From: Mesorhizobium sp. ES1-4
GTDB taxonomy: Bacteria > Pseudomonadota > Alphaproteobacteria > Rhizobiales > Rhizobiaceae
Reading direction: 5' to 3'
Assembly: GCF_020164745.1 (NCBI RefSeq)
Contig: NZ_JAIUGV010000029.1
Coordinates: 1-37,604, forward strand
DNA length: 37,604 nt
This document shows, one piece after another, positions 15,725 through 28,598 of the stretch. Within the stretch, counting starts at the first letter, position 1. Each line of letters begins with the position of its first letter. The position numbers and the translations under genes are program-made. Under the pieces are notes generated by a model. The model saw only the letters and a program-made list of their open reading frames with translations. It was not told the origin of the DNA and did not search any database.

Positions 15725-16621
15725 ATGTCCTCTCACCATGATCACCAGAAGGGTGTTTTGATAACCGCCATCGGCGGACTGACATTGACCGTCGACATAC
15801 CGTTGATCCGCCTTGCGGATGGCGGCGCCTGGACAATCCTTTTGCTGCGAACCGGGACCACTTTCATCGCCGCGATGATCATCTGGTCGGTCTGGCGCGC
15901 GCTGAGCCGGAATGTTCCGCCGCTCATCCCCGGCTGGTCCGGGCTGATCGTGGCGATATGCTATGGGCTGACCTCCATCAGCTTCGTCACCGCAGTGTTC
16001 CACACCTCGACCGCCGATCTGGTGTTCATCCTGGCCTTCAACACCGTGTTCGCTGGCTTGCTGTCCTGGATATTCCTGAGGGAAAGACCAAGGGCGGTGA
16101 CGGTCGCGGCGATGTTGGTCATGATCCTCGGCGTGCTCGTCATCGTCGGCGGCTCCGTCGGCACAGGCAAGCTGTTCGGCGATTTCATGGCACTCTGCTC
16201 GGCCTTCTTCATCGCGGTCGCCATCACCATCTCGCGCGCCAGCGGCAAGGACATGGGATTCACCTCGCTCATCGGCGTCCTTCTGCCGCTTGGGCTGGCC
16301 ACCTTCATGGTGACAGGCGAAGGCTTGCACGTGAACGCACCATGGTGGATCATCTTCAATGGCGCCGTCATCATGCCGATCTCGTTCTTCTGCCTCGCCG
16401 CCGGACCGAAATACATTTCGGGACCGGAGGTGGCGATGTTCTATTTGCTCGAAACCGTGCTGGCGCCGATCTGGGTGTGGTTGATCTTCGCCGAGACGCC
16501 GACCCGCAACAGCCTGATCGGCGGCGGCATCCTGATCGTCACGCTGGTCGCCCATTCGCTCTGGCAGTTGCATGATGGGCGCAAGCGGCGCGGCGACCTT
16601 GCGGTGCACCATCCAGCGTAG
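15725..16621 (+). CDS. EamA/DMT-family transporter (10 TM)
   Basis: A 298-aa protein with ten hydrophobic segments arranged as two EamA repeats. Typical features are the R-L-A-D-G-G-A-W-T-I-L-L-L-R-T-G region in repeat 1 and F-Y-L-L-E-T-V-L-A-P-I-W-V-W-L in repeat 2, plus the end-of-repeat segments W-I-F-L-R-E-R-P and L-I-F-A-E-T-P-T. DMT proteins of this type export amino acids or metabolites; the substrate cannot be assigned. The ribosome site is weak (GAAAG). The gene is convergent with the AI-2E permease gene, 16 bp away. Confidence 0.86.
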   Translation: MSSHHDHQKGVLITAIGGLTLTVDIPLIRLADGGAWTILLLRTGTTFIAAMIIWSVWRALSRNVPPLIPGWSGLIVAICYGLTSISFVTAVFHTSTADLVFILAFNTVFAGLLSWIFLRERPRAVTVAAMLVMILGVLVIVGGSVGTGKLFGDFMALCSAFFIAVAITISRASGKDMGFTSLIGVLLPLGLATFMVTGEGLHVNAPWWIIFNGAVIMPISFFCLAAGPKYISGPEVAMFYLLETVLAPIWVWLIFAETPTRNSLIGGGILIVTLVAHSLWQLHDGRKRRGDLAVHHPA

Positions 16622-16637
16622 AGCCGCACCGAAGTCC

Positions 16638-17855
16638 TTATCCGGCGCTGGCCTTCTTCGCCGCACCCGGTTCGGGCAGGACCTCGATCTGTGGTCCGGT
16701 CTCGATCCCGGCCGCCGGGCCAGTTGTCGTCTCGTCGGAGAGTTCCACCTCGCGCAGCCACTCACGCCAGATCGCGACCAGCAGGGCCATCAGCACCGGG
16801 CCGATGAACAGACCGAGAAAGCCCATCGTCTTGACGCCACCGATCAGGCCGAAAAAGGTCGGAAGGAAGGGCAGCTTTATCGGCCCGCCGACGAGTTTCG
16901 GCCGCAAGGTCTTGTCGACGATGAACAGTTCGACCGTTCCCCATAGGAACAGCGCCAGGCCGGCCATCGGCGAGCCGCTGGCGGCGAGGTAGATCGACAC
17001 CAGGGTGAAGGACAGCGGCGCACCGCCGGGGATAAGCGCCATCACGCCGGTCAGCGCGCCCAGCGTCACAGGTGACGGCACCCCGGCCAGCCAGTAGGCA
17101 ATGCCCAGCACCAGCCCCTCGCCGATGGCAATCACGGTCATGCCCGTCACGGTCGAGGAAATGGTCGCCGGCACGACGCGCGAAATCCGCTCCCAGCGGG
17201 TCGGCAGGATGCGTTCGCCGAGGCGATCGATCTGGCCAGCGAAATTCTCGCCGTCGCGATAGGCGAAAAACAGGGCGATCATCATGAACAGCAGTGTCAG
17301 AAAGAGGCTGAAAGCGCTGCCGCCGGCGGCGAGCGCGCCGCGGTAGATGCTGCCGATATTGGCGCCGCTGACCAGCTGGATCAATTCGCCGATGCCGCCG
17401 GGATGGCCGAGATTGGTCGTCCATTGTTCGTTCAGCCACTCACCCACGACAGGCATGGTGGCGATCCAGGGCGGCGTCACCGCACCGTGCCGGTTGGTCT
17501 CTATCGCCCACCCGACCCATTCGCGCACCTCGTTGATGGCATAGGTGCCGGCAAGCGCGATCGGCACCACCAGGAAGGCAAGGATGAACAGGATGGCAAA
17601 GGTGGCGGCTATGGTGCGGTTGCCGCCAACGCCGACCAGCAGGCGACGGTAGAGCGGCCAGCTGGCGAAGGCGATGACGAGCGCGGCCAGCACCGGGAAC
17701 AGGAAACCGTGGAAGAAATAGACGCCGGCGGCAACGATCAGCACCAGCAGCCAGCGCGCCGCGGACAGCGGCGGAATGACGGCCGACCGGAGCGGTGTCG
17801 ACAGCCCGAACAGGCGCTGCTGTCGTTCCGGTTTCTGGATCCTGGTTTCCTTCAA
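16638..17855 (-). CDS. AI-2E family transporter (PerM/TqsA-like)
   Basis: A 405-aa membrane protein with about eight helices and the AI-2E family layout: an N-terminal pair of helices, a central soluble stretch, then G-V-M-A-L-I-P-G-G-A-P near residue 270 and L-P-F-L-P-T-F-F-G-L-I-G-G-V-K-T-M-G-F-L-G near 330. The family includes TqsA and Na+/H+-antiporter-like members, so AI-2 export should not be assumed. The start is a TTG at 17855, preceded by GGGGAG; no ATG exists near the N-terminus. The final ~45 residues are a polar tail rich in Thr, Glu and Pro. It lies downstream of parC on the same strand, 228 bp away. Confidence 0.84.
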   Translation of the reverse strand: MKETRIQKPERQQRLFGLSTPLRSAVIPPLSAARWLLVLIVAAGVYFFHGFLFPVLAALVIAFASWPLYRRLLVGVGGNRTIAATFAILFILAFLVVPIALAGTYAINEVREWVGWAIETNRHGAVTPPWIATMPVVGEWLNEQWTTNLGHPGGIGELIQLVSGANIGSIYRGALAAGGSAFSLFLTLLFMMIALFFAYRDGENFAGQIDRLGERILPTRWERISRVVPATISSTVTGMTVIAIGEGLVLGIAYWLAGVPSPVTLGALTGVMALIPGGAPLSFTLVSIYLAASGSPMAGLALFLWGTVELFIVDKTLRPKLVGGPIKLPFLPTFFGLIGGVKTMGFLGLFIGPVLMALLVAIWREWLREVELSDETTTGPAAGIETGPQIEVLPEPGAAKKASAG

Positions 17856-17940
17856 GCGCCCTGTTCTCCCCGGCCCATCCAGTTATGCACCGACATAGTG
17901 GAGCAATCGTGACGATAGTCCAAATGGTGATGGTGACGCC

Positions 17941-17970
17941 TCTTCCTTCTTCGCCGGGCCGGAAGGAAGA
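17941..17970. terminator. 9-bp hairpin in the parC to AI-2E intergenic region
   Basis: TCTTCCTTC (17941-17949) pairs with GAAGGAAGA (17962-17970) across a 12-nt GC-rich loop. It lies about 110 bp downstream of the parC stop on the minus strand. It could terminate parC transcripts; the rest of 17856-18083 is GC-rich with further partial palindromes and no gene. Confidence 0.4.
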
Positions 17971-18083
17971 AGCAGTGGCGTTCCTGGAACACTCCTCATC
18001 CTCGCCTGGCGAGGCCACCGTCCTGGGCGAATGACGGGCCTCGCCCGCCCTTCGGCCCCGGGGAAGAAGCGAGAGGCGCCCCG

Positions 18084-20336
<2,253 letters not shown>

Positions 20337-20667
20337 GGGCTGGACCTAGCCGAGCGGGTGATTCGCGGCAAGAGGCGCGCACCGCACCAATCGATTGCGC
20401 ACTTTCCGCAACCGGAAACCGTAAGGTCGAGCTTGCCGGCCAACATCAATCTGTTACATGCCGCCTCTATTGGGAAGCACGCTGTCGGCCTGACCTTCAT
20501 GCCAAATTCACTGCATTCTCCAATAGCGTTCGGATCGGGTTTGCCTTTCACCGCGATTTTGGACAATTGTGCCGGGACACGCCTTTTTCCCGTCCAGTTC
20601 ATCACGGAATGGTGATGGCGCAAAGAATTGAAAAAACCAATTTCAGGACACTCTCAGGGACCTTGCG
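20337..20667. other. Intergenic region between parC and the secreted protein gene
   Basis: This 331-bp divergent region has lower GC than its flanks, consistent with promoters for both genes. No ORF with a ribosome site is seen. AGGGA (20656-20660) is the ribosome site of the rightward gene. An A-rich run with GAAAAAACC occurs near 20630. No convincing -35/-10 pair was identified. Confidence 0.5.
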
Positions 20668-21858
20668 ATGACAATCAAACGCTCAACTCTCCGGAAATTC
20701 GCTCTTTCGACCTTCTTGCTTACACTGCCGCTGAATGCGGCCCTTGCCCAGGACGCCGCGGTCGCGGACCGGCTGAAGGCGGCACTCGCGGCCCAGGGCG
20801 TCGACATCTCCTGGACCGGCGTAACCGGCGACAACACCAGCATGGTGCTGCAGGGCGTGTCGGTGAAACCGGCCGCCGAAAAGGAAGCGCTGCCGATCGG
20901 CGACGTCAAGCTCGAGAACATCACCGAAGCCAATGGCGGCTATGATATCGGCACCGTATCGACCTCGGCCTTCGAACACAGCAAGGACGGTGTCACCCTC
21001 GATCTCAGCCCGTTCGTCATCCACGACATGACGGTCCCGGCCGACGGCTCCACCGGTCCGCTTGGTTCGCTGATGATGTACAAGTCCGCCGAACTGTCGA
21101 ACATGACGGTCAAGGTCGCCGACAAGACCGCCTTCTCGATGGATGGTCTTGCCATCGAGATCACGCCGCCTGCCGACGGCAAGCCGATGGAATTCAGCGC
21201 CAATACGGAGAAGTTCACGGCCGATCTCTCGCTGGTCGACGATCCCAAGTCCAAGGAGGTCATCAACGCGCTCGGATACCAGAACATCTCGGGCAATCTC
21301 GAAATGGCTGGCACCTGGCAGCCATCGGACGGCAAGATGGAGCTGTCGAAATACGATATCTCCGTCGAGAATGCCGGCACGCTCGGCATGACCTTCGATC
21401 TCGGCGGCTACACGATCGACTTCATCAAGTCGCTGCAGGAAATGCAGAAGAAGATGGCCGCACAGCCGGAAGGCGCCGACAATTCGGCGCAAGGCATGGC
21501 CATGCTCGGCCTGTTGCAGCAGCTTTCGTTCAACAGCGCCTCAATCCGCTTCGACGACGATTCGTTGACCGGCAAGGTGCTGGACTATGTCGGCAAGCAG
21601 CAGGGCATGTCGGCCAAGGACATCGCCAACCAGGCCAAGGCGATCGTGCCGTTCGGCATGGCGCAGCTCAACAACCCCGAACTGACGGCGGAGGTGACCG
21701 CGGCGGTCAGCAAATACCTCGACGATCCGAAGAGCCTCGAAATCTCAGCCGAGCCGCCGGCGTCGGTGCCGTTCGCGCTGATCATGGCAGGCGCCATGTC
21801 GAACCCGCTCGACCTGCCGAAGACACTCGGCGTCAGCGTCAAGGCCAACGAGGACTGA
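20668..21858 (+). CDS. Secreted hypothetical protein (396 aa)
   Basis: A 396-aa protein with a Sec signal peptide: a basic start, the hydrophobic stretch F-L-L-T-L-P-L-N, and an A-L-A cleavage site around residue 27. The mature part is acidic and rich in short beta-strand-like stretches with Ser, Thr and Gly, and has no Cys pairs or membrane segments. It has the look of a periplasmic all-beta lipid- or protein-binding protein, and similar unnamed proteins are common in rhizobia. The C-terminal half contains helices (F-I-K-S-L-Q-E-M-Q-K-K-M and similar). No function is known. AGGGA gives a good start, and a strong terminator at 21879-21906 ends the unit, so it is a single-gene transcript. Confidence 0.75.
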   Translation: MTIKRSTLRKFALSTFLLTLPLNAALAQDAAVADRLKAALAAQGVDISWTGVTGDNTSMVLQGVSVKPAAEKEALPIGDVKLENITEANGGYDIGTVSTSAFEHSKDGVTLDLSPFVIHDMTVPADGSTGPLGSLMMYKSAELSNMTVKVADKTAFSMDGLAIEITPPADGKPMEFSANTEKFTADLSLVDDPKSKEVINALGYQNISGNLEMAGTWQPSDGKMELSKYDISVENAGTLGMTFDLGGYTIDFIKSLQEMQKKMAAQPEGADNSAQGMAMLGLLQQLSFNSASIRFDDDSLTGKVLDYVGKQQGMSAKDIANQAKAIVPFGMAQLNNPELTAEVTAAVSKYLDDPKSLEISAEPPASVPFALIMAGAMSNPLDLPKTLGVSVKANED

Positions 21859-21878
21859 TCGAAACGATCTCAATACGC

Positions 21879-21906
21879 AAAAGCCCGGCAGCGATGCCGG
21901 GCTTTT
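21879..21906. terminator. Rho-independent, probably bidirectional terminator
   Basis: AAAAGCCCGGCA (21879-21890), a GCGA loop, and TGCCGGGCTTTT (21895-21906) form a perfect 12-bp stem with flanking A and T runs, so it can work in both directions. It lies 20 bp after the secreted protein stop and 66 bp beyond the aspS stop on the other strand. Confidence 0.9.
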
Positions 21907-21972
21907 CTGTTGGATTGCTGAATCGAAAGCATCGGTTCGAGCGAGTACCTGAAGTTAAGCCTGAAGCTCCCG

Positions 21973-23763
<1,791 letters not shown>

Positions 23764-23822
23764 TGTCATTGGTAAAGTCCGGATGCTGGGTGCGGGCTGA
23801 GGCCCGGCTCGAAATTGGCGCG

Positions 23823-23851
23823 AAAAGCGCATGAGAGGCCGGCTTTGTCAA
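23823..23851 (-). promoter_or_regulatory. Possible aspS promoter
   Basis: On the minus strand TTGACA (complement of 23846-23851) is followed after 17 bp by GCTTTT (complement of 23823-23828). The -35 box is canonical and the -10 is poor. It would give a leader of about 55 nt before the aspS start. Confidence 0.35.
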
Positions 23852-23952
23852 GGCAAGCGGACGGCTTTGGGCCATTGCCGGACCTGGAGCGGCATTGCCT
23901 GAAAACGCGTTCCTTGTGAAGATACCGCCTCGACACAATCCGGAGACGCCCG

Positions 23953-24372
23953 ATGCCAAAACGCACGCTCCCTGCCGGCATTGGGCCACACAACCACCGC
24001 GAGCTGCAACTGATGCTCAGCGGCATGAAGCCGATGGCCTTGTTCGTAGCGGAACCGGGAATGGACGCCGAAGACATTGGCGACGCGAAATTCAAGCCCT
24101 TTGTCGATGAAGGCCGTATTCTCAAATTCACCTATGTCGACCCCGTAACCTCCATCGAAGAGCGTCGCTACTGCCTGCCGACCGAGGAATGGCGCTGCAA
24201 GCTCAGCCAGCTGATCTCTCGAATGTGCCGGAGCGGAGAGGCCTTTAGCGTCTTCACGTCAAATGATCTGGCGAGACTGGAAGGCACGCTTCTTGGCTAT
24301 CCCAAAGAAGATATCGAAGCGTTTGTCGCGTATGCGGCATCGATGAAAACGCTGAACGTCGACATAGATTGA
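23953..24372 (+). CDS. Hypothetical protein (139 aa)
   Basis: A 139-aa soluble protein starting M-P-K-R-T-L-P-A-G-I-G-P-H-N-H-R-E-L. Notable features are L-M-L-S-G-M-K-P-M-A-L-F-V near residue 20, Cys residues at the centre (R-Y-C-L-P, W-R-C-K-L, R-M-C-R-S), and a C-terminal L-L-G-Y-P-K-E-D-I-E-A-F helix. No signal peptide or membrane helix is present, and no known domain is recognised. Its codon use resembles that of its neighbours but with slightly lower GC. The gene is divergent from aspS and 222 bp upstream of rnd, so it is probably its own transcription unit. An unnamed small protein of this kind may be a toxin-system or phage-related remnant, but nothing supports that directly. Confidence 0.68.
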   Translation: MPKRTLPAGIGPHNHRELQLMLSGMKPMALFVAEPGMDAEDIGDAKFKPFVDEGRILKFTYVDPVTSIEERRYCLPTEEWRCKLSQLISRMCRSGEAFSVFTSNDLARLEGTLLGYPKEDIEAFVAYAASMKTLNVDID

Positions 24373-24594
24373 GTGACCGCCTCCCGGCAGAGAATCAATT
24401 CGATGGGCGATGTTCCTGCAGTCAAGGCTGTCCCTTCGCCGCACCTATTGTCCATTTCGGCCAGTTCCGCTCGGCCGAGTGACAAAAACGGCGATTTCGG
24501 CGGCCCAGCCGCGTCCCGACGCCGATACCGGCGCTTGACGAAAGCCTTCCCGGCTGAAATCTAGGAAGACCCTACTCCTGCCAAAAGCGATTTG

Positions 24595-25746
24595 ATGCAC
24601 GTCATCACCACCCAGGAAGAACTCGAGACCGTTCTCGCCGCTTTCGAAAAGTCGGATTTCGTCACCGTCGACACCGAATTCATCCGCGAAACGACCTTCT
24701 GGCCGATCCTGTGCCTGATCCAGATGGCCGCGCCCGGCGTGACGGCGCTGATCGATCCGCTGTCACCTGATATCGACCTGGCTCCCTTCTTCAGGCTGAT
24801 GGCCAACGAGGCGGTGGTCAAAGTCTTTCACGCCGCCCGGCAAGACATTGAAATCATCGTCCATCTCGGCGATCTCGTTCCGCACCCGGTGTTCGACACC
24901 CAGGTGGCGGCGATGGTCTGCGGCTTCGGCGACAGTGTTTCCTACGACCAGCTCGTGCAGCGCATTACCGGGGCGCGGCTCGACAAGTCCTCGCGCTTCA
25001 CCGACTGGCGCCACCGGCCGCTGTCCGACAAGCAGCTCGACTATGCGCTGGCCGACGTGACCCATCTGATCGAGGTCTATCAGCATCTCAAGGCCGAGTT
25101 GGCGCGGGAAAACCGCGCCCATTGGCTGAATGAGGAAATGGACGTCCTGACCTCCCGCGAAACCTACGATCCGCACCCGGAGGATGCCTGGAAGCGGCTG
25201 AAGATGCGGCTTCGCAAGCCGCAGGAGTTGGCGATCGTGCAGACGGTCGCGGCATGGCGCGAACGCGAGGCACGCGAGCGCGACGTGCCGCGAGGCCGCG
25301 TGCTCAAGGACGACGCCATCTACGAGATCGCGCAACAAGGGCCGCGCGACGCGGCAGCCCTTGCCAAGCTGCGCACGACGCCCAAGGGCTGGGAACGCTC
25401 CTCGACGGCGACGGCACTGCTCGGCGCGGTCAACACCGCGCTCGCCCTACCCAAGGAACAGATGCCGAAACTGCCGAAGAACTTCCAGCCGCCCGAGGGA
25501 TCGAGTGCGGCCGCGGAGCTGTTGAAAGTGCTGCTCAGGATCGTCGCCGAGAAGCAGGGGGTCGCCTCGAAGGTGCTCGCCTCCAGCGACGATATCGATC
25601 GCATCGCCGCCGAGGGCGACGCCGCCGAGGTGCCGGCTTTGCAAGGCTGGCGGCGCGCCGTGTTCGGCGAACAGGCGCTGAAGCTGGTGCGCGGCGAGAT
25701 CGGCATCAAGTTCGACAAGCGAAAAATAGCGGTGTTCGATCTGTAA
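24595..25746 (+). CDS. rnd: Ribonuclease D
   Basis: A 383-aa 3'-5' exoribonuclease of the DEDD-y family. Exo I is V-D-T-E-F (Asp26, Glu28), Exo II has Asp84 in A-A-R-Q-D-I-E, and Exo III has Tyr150 and Asp154 in D-Y-A-L-A-D-V. An HRDC domain follows at about residues 205-290 and a second helical region completes the usual length. RNase D trims tRNA precursors and other structured RNAs. The ribosome site is poor; ATG at 24595 is chosen for the standard start M-H-V-I-T-T. It is convergent with the MAPEG gene, with a shared hairpin between them. Confidence 0.94.
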   Translation: MHVITTQEELETVLAAFEKSDFVTVDTEFIRETTFWPILCLIQMAAPGVTALIDPLSPDIDLAPFFRLMANEAVVKVFHAARQDIEIIVHLGDLVPHPVFDTQVAAMVCGFGDSVSYDQLVQRITGARLDKSSRFTDWRHRPLSDKQLDYALADVTHLIEVYQHLKAELARENRAHWLNEEMDVLTSRETYDPHPEDAWKRLKMRLRKPQELAIVQTVAAWREREARERDVPRGRVLKDDAIYEIAQQGPRDAAALAKLRTTPKGWERSSTATALLGAVNTALALPKEQMPKLPKNFQPPEGSSAAAELLKVLLRIVAEKQGVASKVLASSDDIDRIAAEGDAAEVPALQGWRRAVFGEQALKLVRGEIGIKFDKRKIAVFDL

Positions 25747-25759
25747 GCGCGCCAGATCC

Positions 25760-25785
25760 TTCCTTCTCCGCTTGCGGAGAAGGAA
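25760..25785. terminator. Bidirectional hairpin between rnd and the MAPEG gene
   Basis: TTCCTTCTCCG (25760-25770), a CTTG loop, and CGGAGAAGGAA (25775-25785) form a perfect 11-bp stem 14 bp after the rnd stop and 6 bp from the MAPEG stop. Such CTTCTCC-type palindromes are common between convergent rhizobial genes. Confidence 0.7.
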
Positions 25786-25791
25786 GTCGGC

Positions 25792-26211
25792 TCAGACGAT
25801 TGCGAGCAGGTGCAGGGCCAGCCAGATCCAGCCCAGCGCCAGCACCACCGCGCCCAGGGCGAAGGAGCGGTTGCGCAGCAGCAGCTTGTTGCTGGTCAGG
25901 TGAACCCAAGCGTGAAAATAGCGCGACGCGACAAAAATCCACATCAGTGCGAGGGTGATGTAATTGACGCCGTTGGTCATGTGCAGCGTCAGGCACAGCA
26001 CGTAGAAAAGCACCGGCAGTTCGAACTGGTTGATCAGATTGTTCGCAACGGTGACAGTGGAGGCTGGCTCGGTCGAACGCACCTTGTATTGGCCGACCTT
26101 TGCTTCACCGGACCTGACGGCAGAATAGCGGCGCCGGCCCATGACGACATAGACGATGTAGACCAGCAGCACTTGCGCAAGCATCGGCCAGAAGATCGTG
26201 GTCTGGTTCAT
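25792..26211 (-). CDS. MAPEG family membrane protein
   Basis: A 139-aa protein with four membrane helices and the MAPEG pattern: V-A-N-N-L-I-N-Q-F-E-L-P-V-L-F-Y in helix 2 and A-S-R-Y-F-H-A-W-V-H in helix 3. Eukaryotic MAPEG proteins are glutathione transferases or leukotriene enzymes; bacterial homologues are mostly uncharacterised. AGGGG precedes the ATG at 26211, and an upstream frame to 26277 is rejected. It is the third gene of a co-directional run after guaB and a membrane protein, with a 25-bp gap. Confidence 0.85.
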   Translation of the reverse strand: MNQTTIFWPMLAQVLLVYIVYVVMGRRRYSAVRSGEAKVGQYKVRSTEPASTVTVANNLINQFELPVLFYVLCLTLHMTNGVNYITLALMWIFVASRYFHAWVHLTSNKLLLRNRSFALGAVVLALGWIWLALHLLAIV

Positions 26212-26236
26212 GAAGTTACCCCTGCCCTGTGCGGCT

Positions 26237-26779
26237 TCAATTCTGTCGTCTTTGGCCCAGCAGCCAGAAAGCGGCAATGACGATGACCGGGACGGCGAGG
26301 AGCGCGAATTTGGTGACGATCAACGCCGAGGCGAAAGACAGTGAGTCCGGGTTGGCGTAAAGGAAATCGGACAGAAGGCGCGCCACGGCAAAGTTCTGGG
26401 CGTAGTCGGCGAGCGTGTAGGGCAGCACAAGGACCAGAGCGAAGGTCGACTGCACCTGCGCCGGCAGCACACGGAAATTCCGCAGGCGCCGGCCGGTCGC
26501 CAGGATCAGACTGATCAGCGTCAGCGACAAGAGCGCCGGAAACAAAAGATCGAAAGTCAGGTAATGCCAGACCAGGATGATCTCACTCCCGCGCCGGCCA
26601 AGCGCCGTCAGCCAAGCCATGCCTTCGTCGGGCGTGAACCCGAAATAGCGCATGTCGAGCGAGGGCAGGCCACCGCTCAATTGACGGAAATAGAAGAACT
26701 CCATCACCGTCATGGCGATGAAGACCGCTGCCGACAGGAAGCAGAGCGCTGCGACATGGCGTGACAAGCGCAGCAACAT
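26237..26779 (-). CDS. Four-helix membrane protein, hypothetical
   Basis: A 180-aa protein from the ATG at 26779 with four hydrophobic segments (about residues 9-27, 72-92, 110-130 and 152-173) and a polar loop after helix 1 with L-P-S-L-D-M-R-Y-F-G-F-T-P-D-E-G. The frame is open upstream to 26947, but that part overlaps the 3' end of guaB and its codons read as a shadow, so the short start is taken. It begins 31 bp after guaB and ends 25 bp before MAPEG, which suggests co-transcription. No known family is recognised. A role in membrane lipid or stress biology alongside MAPEG is only a guess. Confidence 0.68.
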   Translation of the reverse strand: MLLRLSRHVAALCFLSAAVFIAMTVMEFFYFRQLSGGLPSLDMRYFGFTPDEGMAWLTALGRRGSEIILVWHYLTFDLLFPALLSLTLISLILATGRRLRNFRVLPAQVQSTFALVLVLPYTLADYAQNFAVARLLSDFLYANPDSLSFASALIVTKFALLAVPVIVIAAFWLLGQRRQN

Positions 26780-26810
26780 TGCGCTCAAGTTGCGCCAAAT
26801 CCCGGAAGAG

Positions 26811-28313
26811 TCAGGCTCCGCCGGGATAATTGGGGCTTTCGCGGGTAATCGTGACGTCATGGGCGTGGCTTTCACGAAGTCCAGCGTTAGATATGCGCAC
26901 AAAGGTGGCGCGGTCGCGGAAATCGGCAAGGTCGCGGCCACCGACATAACCCATAGCGGCTTTCAGCCCGCCCGCAAGCTGGTGCAGTACGCCAGACACA
27001 GGTCCTTTGTAGGGAACCTGCCCTTCAATGCCTTCCGGCACCAGTTTCAGCGTGTCGCGCACCTCGGCCTGGAAGTAGCGATCGGCGGAGCCCCGCGCCA
27101 TGGCGCCGACCGAGCCCATGCCGCGATAGGCCTTGAAAGATCGGCCCTGGTGCAGATAGACCTCACCCGGGCTTTCGTCGGTCCCGGCAAGCAGCGAGCC
27201 GATCATGGCGGCGCTGGCCCCGGCCGCGAGTGCCTTGGCGAGATCGCCGGAATATTTGATGCCGCCGTCGGCGATCACCGAGGCGCCTGATTTATGCGCC
27301 GTCTCGACCGCCGACATGATGGCCGAAAGCTGGGGAACGCCGACCCCGGCCACGATGCGGGTGGTGCAGATGGAGCCCGGACCAATGCCGACCTTGACGG
27401 CGTCGGCGCCGGCGTCGATCAGCGCCTGCGTGCCTTCGGCGGTGGCCACATTGCCGGCCAGGATGCGCACGGAATTGGAAAGCTTCTTCGCCCGCGTCAC
27501 CGCGTCCAGGACGCGTTGCGAGTGGCCATGCGCGGTATCGATCACCAAAAGGTCCACGCCGGCCTCGATAAGACGCTCGGCGCGCTCGAAGCCGTCATCG
27601 CCGACGCTGGTGGCGGCCGCGGCGCGCAAGCGCCCCTGCGCATCCTTGGTGGCGTGCGGGTTGAGCTGCGACTTCTCGATGTCCTTGACGGTGATGAGCC
27701 CGACGCAATTGCCCGTTTTGTCGACCACGACCAGCTTCTCGATGCGGTGCTGGTGCAGAAGCCGCTTGGCCTCGTCCTGATCGACATTCTCCTTGACCGT
27801 GATCAGGTTCTCACGGGTCATCAATTCGTAGACCTTTTGCGCCGGATCGGAAGCGAAGCGCACGTCACGGTTGGTCAGGATGCCGACCAGCCGGCCTGTC
27901 TTGTGGCCGCCGGTGCCGCCATTTTCGACCACTGGAATGCCCGAGATCGAATAGGTGCGCATCAGCGACAATGCGTCGGCGAGCGTGGCGTCGGGACCGA
28001 TGGTGACCGGGTTGACGACCATGCCGGATTCGAATTTCTTGACCTGCCGCACCTGCTCGGCCTGTTCGGCGGGCGAAAAATTGCGATGGATGACGCCGAT
28101 GCCGCCAGCCTGCGCCATGGCGATGGCGAGCCTGGCCTCGGTGACCGTGTCCATCGCCGCCGACAGGATCGGCACGTTGAGGTCGATGTCGCCGGCGATG
28201 CGGGTGCGGATGTCGGTCTGGCCGGGCATGACCTCGGAATGACCGGGCTGCAAAAGCACGTCGTCAAAGGTCAGCGCCAGCGCGCCGGTGGACGTTTCGA
28301 TGATTTTTGCCAT
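26811..28313 (-). CDS. guaB: Inosine-5'-monophosphate dehydrogenase
   Basis: A 500-aa enzyme catalysing IMP to XMP, the committed step of GMP synthesis. The barrel starts with L-T-F-D-D-V-L-L-Q-P, and two CBS domains lie at about residues 98-215, with H-R-I-E-K-L-V-V-V-D at the second. The active-site loop is G-P-G-S-I-C-T-T-R with catalytic Cys316, and the flap has Y-R-G-M-G-S-V-G-A-M. The length is standard. AAGGG lies 7 bp before the ATG. It leads a cluster with two small membrane proteins; guaA is not in the window. The 285 bp upstream, up to the divergent MFS gene, holds no gene. Confidence 0.96.
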   Translation of the reverse strand: MAKIIETSTGALALTFDDVLLQPGHSEVMPGQTDIRTRIAGDIDLNVPILSAAMDTVTEARLAIAMAQAGGIGVIHRNFSPAEQAEQVRQVKKFESGMVVNPVTIGPDATLADALSLMRTYSISGIPVVENGGTGGHKTGRLVGILTNRDVRFASDPAQKVYELMTRENLITVKENVDQDEAKRLLHQHRIEKLVVVDKTGNCVGLITVKDIEKSQLNPHATKDAQGRLRAAAATSVGDDGFERAERLIEAGVDLLVIDTAHGHSQRVLDAVTRAKKLSNSVRILAGNVATAEGTQALIDAGADAVKVGIGPGSICTTRIVAGVGVPQLSAIMSAVETAHKSGASVIADGGIKYSGDLAKALAAGASAAMIGSLLAGTDESPGEVYLHQGRSFKAYRGMGSVGAMARGSADRYFQAEVRDTLKLVPEGIEGQVPYKGPVSGVLHQLAGGLKAAMGYVGGRDLADFRDRATFVRISNAGLRESHAHDVTITRESPNYPGGA

Positions 28314-28598
28314 GGCCAGCCCTTCGAATGCGAAAAAGCGCTGGACCAGAATGGACAGCGCCGACTCTCATCTTCCCTTTCAGGATTGGCGGTGGCTGGT
28401 AACACGTCGGGGCGGCGTTGGAAAGCCGATGATTGCATCGCAGATCAGGATCACGGCGAGCCAGGCGTCGCCACCGCCGGTTGCGCTCGCACAATCGTGA
28501 CAGCAAATTAATGCGACATCAGGCCAAAGGCGTGATAACGCGCATTGTATCGGCGTGCCCCAGCCAGCAGACACTTTTGACCAATTCGGACGCGTTCG

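Noticed and set aside
27294..28511. 405-aa plus-strand frame across guaB
   Set aside because: Antisense to guaB; Asp/Gly/His/Arg-rich with no motif.
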